DNA from: Gemmatimonadota bacterium
Lineage (GTDB): Bacteria > Gemmatimonadota > Gemmatimonadetes > Longimicrobiales > Gaopeijiaceae
Direction: 5' to 3'
Length of the DNA: 64,000 nucleotides
Assembly: GCA_022827345.1 (NCBI GenBank)
Contig: JAJDTB010000009.1
Span: forward strand, 1-64,000
The notes under the pieces were generated by a model. The model was not told the origin of the DNA, did not search any database, and saw only the letters and a program-made list of their open reading frames with translations. Position numbers and translations under genes: made by a program. Of this stretch, positions 63,620 to 64,000 are shown piece after piece. Position 1 is the stretch's first letter. Each line of letters starts with the position of its first letter.

Positions 63620-64000
63620 GTGAAGGTCAACGTCATGGGCGGCGGGCCCGGCGGACTCTTCGCCGCACTCCTCCTCAGGAAGGACGACCCGGGCCGGTCG
63701 GTCGAGGTGTTCGAGCGCAACCGCCCGGACGACACCTTCGGCTTCGGTGTCGTGTTCTCGGACGCGACGCTGGAGGAGGTTGCCGAAGCCGACCCCCCCA
63801 CGTTTCGCGCCATCGAGGAGCGCTTCTACCACTGGGACGACATCCACATCCACTACCAGGGCCGCCGCATGGAGTCGACCGGCCACGGCTTTGCGGGGCT
63901 GTCGCGGCGCGAGTTGCTCCTTCTGCTGCACCGGCGCTGCCGCGAGGTGGGGGTCGGGCTCCACTTCGAGGCCGATGTCGCCGATGTCGCGCCGTATCTG
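63620..64000 (+). CDS. Flavin aryl-CoA monooxygenase (2-aminobenzoyl-CoA or salicyloyl-CoA type), 5' part only
   Basis: The 127 residues from GTG 63620 to the window end show VNVMGGGPGGLFAALLLRK (FAD Rossmann motif), then VEVFERNRPDDTFGFGVVFS and FYHWDDIHIHYQGRR. These match the N-terminal flavin domain shared by 2-aminobenzoyl-CoA monooxygenase/reductase and salicyloyl-CoA 5-hydroxylase. The full enzyme is about 770 residues, with a second old-yellow-enzyme-type reductase half in the first group; this half lies outside. Which of the two it is decides the pathway. The gene is truncated by the window edge, not mutated. Confidence 0.8.
   Translation, partial: MKVNVMGGGPGGLFAALLLRKDDPGRSVEVFERNRPDDTFGFGVVFSDATLEEVAEADPPTFRAIEERFYHWDDIHIHYQGRRMESTGHGFAGLSRRELLLLLHRRCREVGVGLHFEADVADVAPYL

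Noticed and set aside
62083-63813. Minus-strand 576-residue frame opposite the acyl-CoA dehydrogenase
   Set aside because: Shadow frame in GC-rich DNA; the plus-strand dehydrogenase has clear flavin and catalytic motifs.

Overview
This is a GC-rich, gene-dense stretch of a double-membraned (Gram-negative type) bacterial chromosome. Its mix of genes is the kind seen in Gemmatimonadota: six-bladed beta-propeller lipoproteins with the G-x-G-P-G-E-F signature, a TonB-dependent receptor, a DUF5777-type outer-membrane barrel, a complete bat/MoxR operon, several exported metalloproteases and many stop/start overlaps. That placement is an inference from gene content only; there is no rRNA gene here to confirm it. 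I see no rRNA, tRNA, CRISPR array or prophage. The only mobile-element trace is the tail of an IS3-type transposase at the left edge.

Left part (1-15.1 kb): an IS3-family end abuts a beta-propeller gene that has lost its 5' end. Then come a large lipoprotein joining plant-type leucine-rich repeats to a metzincin protease, and a penicillin-acylase-family lipoprotein. DoxX-like and proC genes follow, each preceded by a near-identical 34-bp palindrome. Next is a peroxiredoxin with an in-frame UGA at its peroxidatic cysteine and a bacterial SECIS-like hairpin just downstream, so probably a selenoprotein. A set of exported proteins completes the region: a beta-solenoid protein with GSGS repeats, a Tat-exported NAD-dependent epimerase-like protein, a beta-propeller lipoprotein and a DUF5777 barrel. 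Middle-left (15.3-23.8 kb): a tightly overlapping aerotolerance operon, moxR-DUF58-DUF4381-batA-batB-batC-batD-batE.

Middle (23.8-48.9 kb): TonB receptor, transketolase, leuS, an M-type aminopeptidase, an SPFH protein, an N-terminally decayed AlbA/Schlafen-type ATP-binding protein, an SDR, an ABC exporter, a HisC-like aminotransferase, uvrA, a glycosyltransferase, an exported zinc peptidase, gyrA with a recognisable promoter, a threonine dehydratase-like enzyme, a HAD phosphatase and a DsbA-VKOR disulfide-forming pair. Right-middle (48.9-57.1 kb, mostly minus strand): a coupled operon running from a multifunctional beta-oxidation protein through a MocA-like nucleotidyltransferase and two XdhC-type proteins to a DUF402 protein. 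Then come a coiled-coil lipoprotein, an M23 peptidase and a MetRS without the usual zinc-knuckle cysteines.

Right end (57.1-64 kb): a divergent cluster that matches an aerobic aryl-CoA pathway of the 2-aminobenzoyl-CoA (anthranilate) or salicyloyl-CoA type. It holds an aryl-CoA ligase and FMN reductase on the minus strand. On the plus strand are a creatininase-like protein, an SDR, a RidA-family protein, a crotonase, an acyl-CoA dehydrogenase and the start of a flavin aryl-CoA monooxygenase cut by the window end. Several members lack canonical catalytic residues of their families, and the ligase carries an in-frame AT-rich tandem repeat. The two items most worth following are the putative selenocysteine peroxiredoxin and this aryl-CoA cluster.
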